A DNA stretch of 64,000 bases from Theodoxus fluviatilis (lineage: Eukaryota > Mollusca > Gastropoda > Cycloneritida > Neritidae), in NCBI GenBank assembly GCA_034096865.1, contig JAWQFJ010025561.1, positions 158,501-222,500 of the forward strand, in the 5' to 3' direction. The translations under genes and the position numbers were made by a program. The notes under the pieces were generated by a model. That model did not search any database, was not told where the DNA came from, and worked only from the letters and a program-made list of their open reading frames with translations. Positions 60,935 through 64,000 of the stretch are shown here, one piece after another; positions within the stretch are counted from its first letter, which is position 1; each line of letters opens with the position of its first letter.

Positions 60935-62369
60935 ACTGAGCCCGAGTGAGCCCATGCTGAGACAGAGTCCGTGACGAATGTGTTTGAGATAAGAAAAATC
61001 GGAAGCATTGCGGATAAGTATGTAAAGATGAACATCTATTGCATACAAACGTATGCAAGAAAAAGCTAGTACGGCCTTACAGTCGGTCAAGAGCGGTGGT
61101 TGTATATTAAACAAGGTAAAACAACAAATTGAGACCTTAAATATCTTTGTACATTTTCATCGTACGTAATTCATAACCAAAACCGTCAGAGCAGCGAAAT
61201 GGAACATTAACCACAATGCAAAGATTATGAAGAGTCTACCAAGCCGCCATGCAACTATCGCAGACGCGCGCATACAATAACTAGACGTCACCGATTCCCA
61301 CGCGACCAGGACTTTCCCCAAACAGCCTCTGCGTGGAGTTAGGCGGGCGAGATGCACGGAACTGACGCTGCGCAGCAAATGGAGCCCGAGTCAGGGGGCT
61401 GCAAGGGATGCAGACGCGGAGAAGGACTGACAGCCGCAGTCTGAATCCCACAACAGGTGAGCAGCTCCTATTTATCCTCCCAGGGTAAGCAGTGGCGAAA
61501 GATAAACGCCGCTCCCAAGGGGGCCACGGAAAGAAAAGCCAGGGTGGGCGGTTAAAGAGGGGCGAGGGAAAGGCAGAGATGGCTGGCTGCTGCGGCGCCT
61601 GGGGAACTCGACCTGAAACCCCACGAAGACGAAGAAAGGAGAGCGGGATGGACAGGTGTGAGGAAGGAGTGGGAGGAAGGAACTCTGGAGAACCACAAAA
61701 ACCCAGGTTAAGACAACAACAGTGATTATTTTGCGGAATATATCTTTTGCACTCACGGGCGAGACATCATCATCAAACAAAGTTGAAGCGGAAACAAATC
61801 GACTCGTCTATAAAGCCTTGCATTCAGAGAAAGAAAAACATTCGTGTGAGTAGGAAGTTAACCACCCAAAATTACGTTCCAGAAGTTTTCCCCTTTTTTT
61901 CCACCCCAAGCAAATCAAATCCGCCTTATAAGCCAGCTCGAAATAAAAACCGGTGCTGAGGTCCTGTCGACCTCTTCCATGGAACACGATCCTTAAGTCA
62001 TCTCTGATTCTGGTTGCTGTCACAGAGGGCCGACAAAGGCCCTTCTTTGCCTCATCAGCTCTGAGGGACATCAAAGGAGATGTTGGAATTGAGAGAAAAC
62101 GATTTTCCCAAGACCGCAATAATCTGGCACGGGGGGCCTAATTCCAGGCTGAAGTGTCGGGGGTGGAACAGCAACCTCTGGGCGCAAGAGGCGGCGATTG
62201 TCTTCGCCAGGCTTTAATTGGATTGGGATTAATCAGACCAGGGAGGACGGAGACAGATGGCTTGGGGGAGAGGGGCGACTCGAGTTAGGAATGTCGCCTC
62301 TCCAAACTTTTTGCAAGATGCCAGCCATACACAAAAATAGTGACGGGACTCAGCGGCTGGGCCGTGAAA

Positions 62370-62419
62370 GGAGAGAGAGGGAGGGAGGGAGGGGGGGGAA
62401 GAGGGAGGTAGAGAGAGAG

Positions 62420-62464
<45 letters not shown>
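62370..62464. repeat. Purine tract with (GA)21 microsatellite
   Basis: A GGGA/GAGG-rich lead (62370-62422) passes into a GA array (62423-62464), the same GGGA-to-GA order as at 48320. Confidence 0.95.
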
Positions 62465-62467
<3 letters not shown>

Positions 62468-64000
62468 GAAAGTGGACGAAAGAAGGGTTATACACTATAA
62501 TACAGGGCAAAAGGGGGATACAGTGACGTCATCATGAGAAGGAAAACTACGGTCAATTTAGCAAAAATGACACTTCCATCACAACCGTTTCCCTACTTTC
62601 ACATTTATTGTATAAAAATTTAAAAAATTCAAGCAAGTAATCATTGTGTATGAGGGAAAGCAATCTCTCTCTCGCATGACAGAGCACTTTGAAATGGATA
62701 TTCCTTCAGAAATCGCTGGCTACCAGTCTTTCTTTATTGCATTGCTCTTTCCTTCGAGTTATCCCGACAGTCAAGAAAATGACTCGTAAGCAACGGAAGG
62801 CAGCAGTTTCAAACTTTACAAAACAGTTCAATCAAATTTCTGTCAGGGATAAAAAAAAACACAAATGTGTACTTAGCCGGTCGGACCTTCACTTCAAACG
62901 TCCCGGCGCCAGGAGATGGTTTGGAATAATTCAACTTGATGGCCGTTTTCCACTGCCATTGCCCATGGCAATGAAGGCCTGGATCGAAGGGAAATCAGGG
63001 AGGGGAGAAAGACGTATGGCCGTCAGTCACACAAACACGCAACCCGGTCCCAGACCTACGTCACCTATCCCAACTCCCTCTAGGTGCTCCAACACCCTCC
63101 CATCCTTCTCCACTGATGACTTTATACAAACACTTACACACATACTATAACATATGCACGCACACGCAAATGCACACACAAACACATCCCTCACTCTCTA
63201 TCTCTTGTCTCTTCTAGACCTGCAAAACCAAACACATCCCATTTTCCTCACACAAAAATTTTCCCCATCTCCCCCGCTCCACCTCCCCACTCTGGGAAGA
63301 CAGTCGGGACGAGTTCAGGCAAGGATTAGAGAAGGGAGAATGGCGGACGGAGATCGGGATGTAACGAGCAGGTTTGTCCCTCTGCCTGCCACCGGGACCA
63401 CACGCTGCCAGCCTCGCCCGACACACCGGAAGTGGGGGGAGAGGGAGGGCTGTCAAAGCCGGAACCCTTAAAAATCCAATTTGCGTCACGCCAGCCCCGC
63501 TCAAGCGTAGAGATCAATGGACACACCGCGACTCCTCTCGAGGCGTCTTTCGTCTTCACAAGAAAGACAGTAGAGGAAAAAGCGCTCCAAGTTGCCATGA
63601 ACGCCATGAAGAGAGAGGCTAGAGATTGCGCCTTGGCGATTAGGGTTGTGTGACTTCAGGAGACTTTGGGGAAACTGTTTATTGAATTTCTAGGGGATAA
63701 ATATTGTCGAGCTCAATGTTGTGCAGAATGTGTGAGATGACGACGAAGCTATTAATAAGTAAAAAAGGAAAAGAGCTTTGTCTTGCACATCGGCCAATGT
63801 CTCGTGTCACGTAGTATGGAGAAATATACATTCTTCTCAACACACGAATTTCTTACAAAGATATTTTACACCAAGTGCTTTTATACAGTCGCTTTCGTGA
63901 ACAACTGAGCGCGTGCACATAAACATAGCCGTGGCAGTATTGATGTGCTAAGATCACTTAATTCATGATTGTACAACACGCATATCGAGCCATCACGATC
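62465..64000. other. Unique right end, nothing recognised
   Basis: No exon or RNA gene recognised. A loose CA-rich run lies at 63125-63190. A plus-strand 153-codon frame (62689-63150) has no recognisable domain. Confidence 0.45.

Overview
This window is animal nuclear DNA, not bacterial or viral. It has no dense run of open reading frames, GC content near one half, undepleted CpG, and very long simple-sequence arrays, including (GA)n/(CT)n tracts of 60-130 bp, (GT)61 and (AT)36. A plexin-type exon with canonical splice sites makes it metazoan. Undepleted CpG, heavy SSR load and scattered TTATCTCCC-type repeat ends suggest an invertebrate, possibly a mollusc; this last step is inference only.

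The one coding exon I recognise with confidence lies at 3227-3327 on the minus strand. It encodes the first PSI (plexin-semaphorin-integrin) domain of a plexin, the semaphorin receptor. The gene therefore runs right to left: its sema-domain exons should lie at higher coordinates or beyond the window, and its IPT and cytoplasmic GAP exons to the left. I found no second exon that I could assign to the same protein, so much of the window may be intron or intergenic DNA of this locus. Four weaker exon or small-ORF candidates (42822-42929, 44908-44961, 60821-60934 and 19163-19232) are listed at low confidence and no family is claimed for them.

Layout. 1-5.3 kb: plexin PSI exon among GT, CT and GA arrays. 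5.3-34.3 kb: mostly unique DNA with SSRs at 9.3 and 13.4 kb, two SINE-like or inverted-repeat patches (7.2-7.45 kb and 18.2 kb), and G/C homopolymers at 17.4, 22.2 and 29.6 kb. 34.3-42.1 kb: a repeat-dense segment with CT, (GT)61, (AT)36, GA and CT arrays, a 1.5-kb minisatellite of about 54 units of 28 bp (38.3-39.8 kb), and three long GA arrays. 42.1-48.3 kb: unique DNA with two exon candidates. 48.3-51.9 kb: compound GGGA/GA/GACA, GGGA and GT/GTGC/GA arrays. 52-62.3 kb: unique DNA with possible cis-regulatory blocks, the best at 54.35-55.2 kb. 62.4 kb: a last GA array. Most nominal ORFs, including a 417-residue one, are products of tandem repeats or chance and are not annotated as genes.
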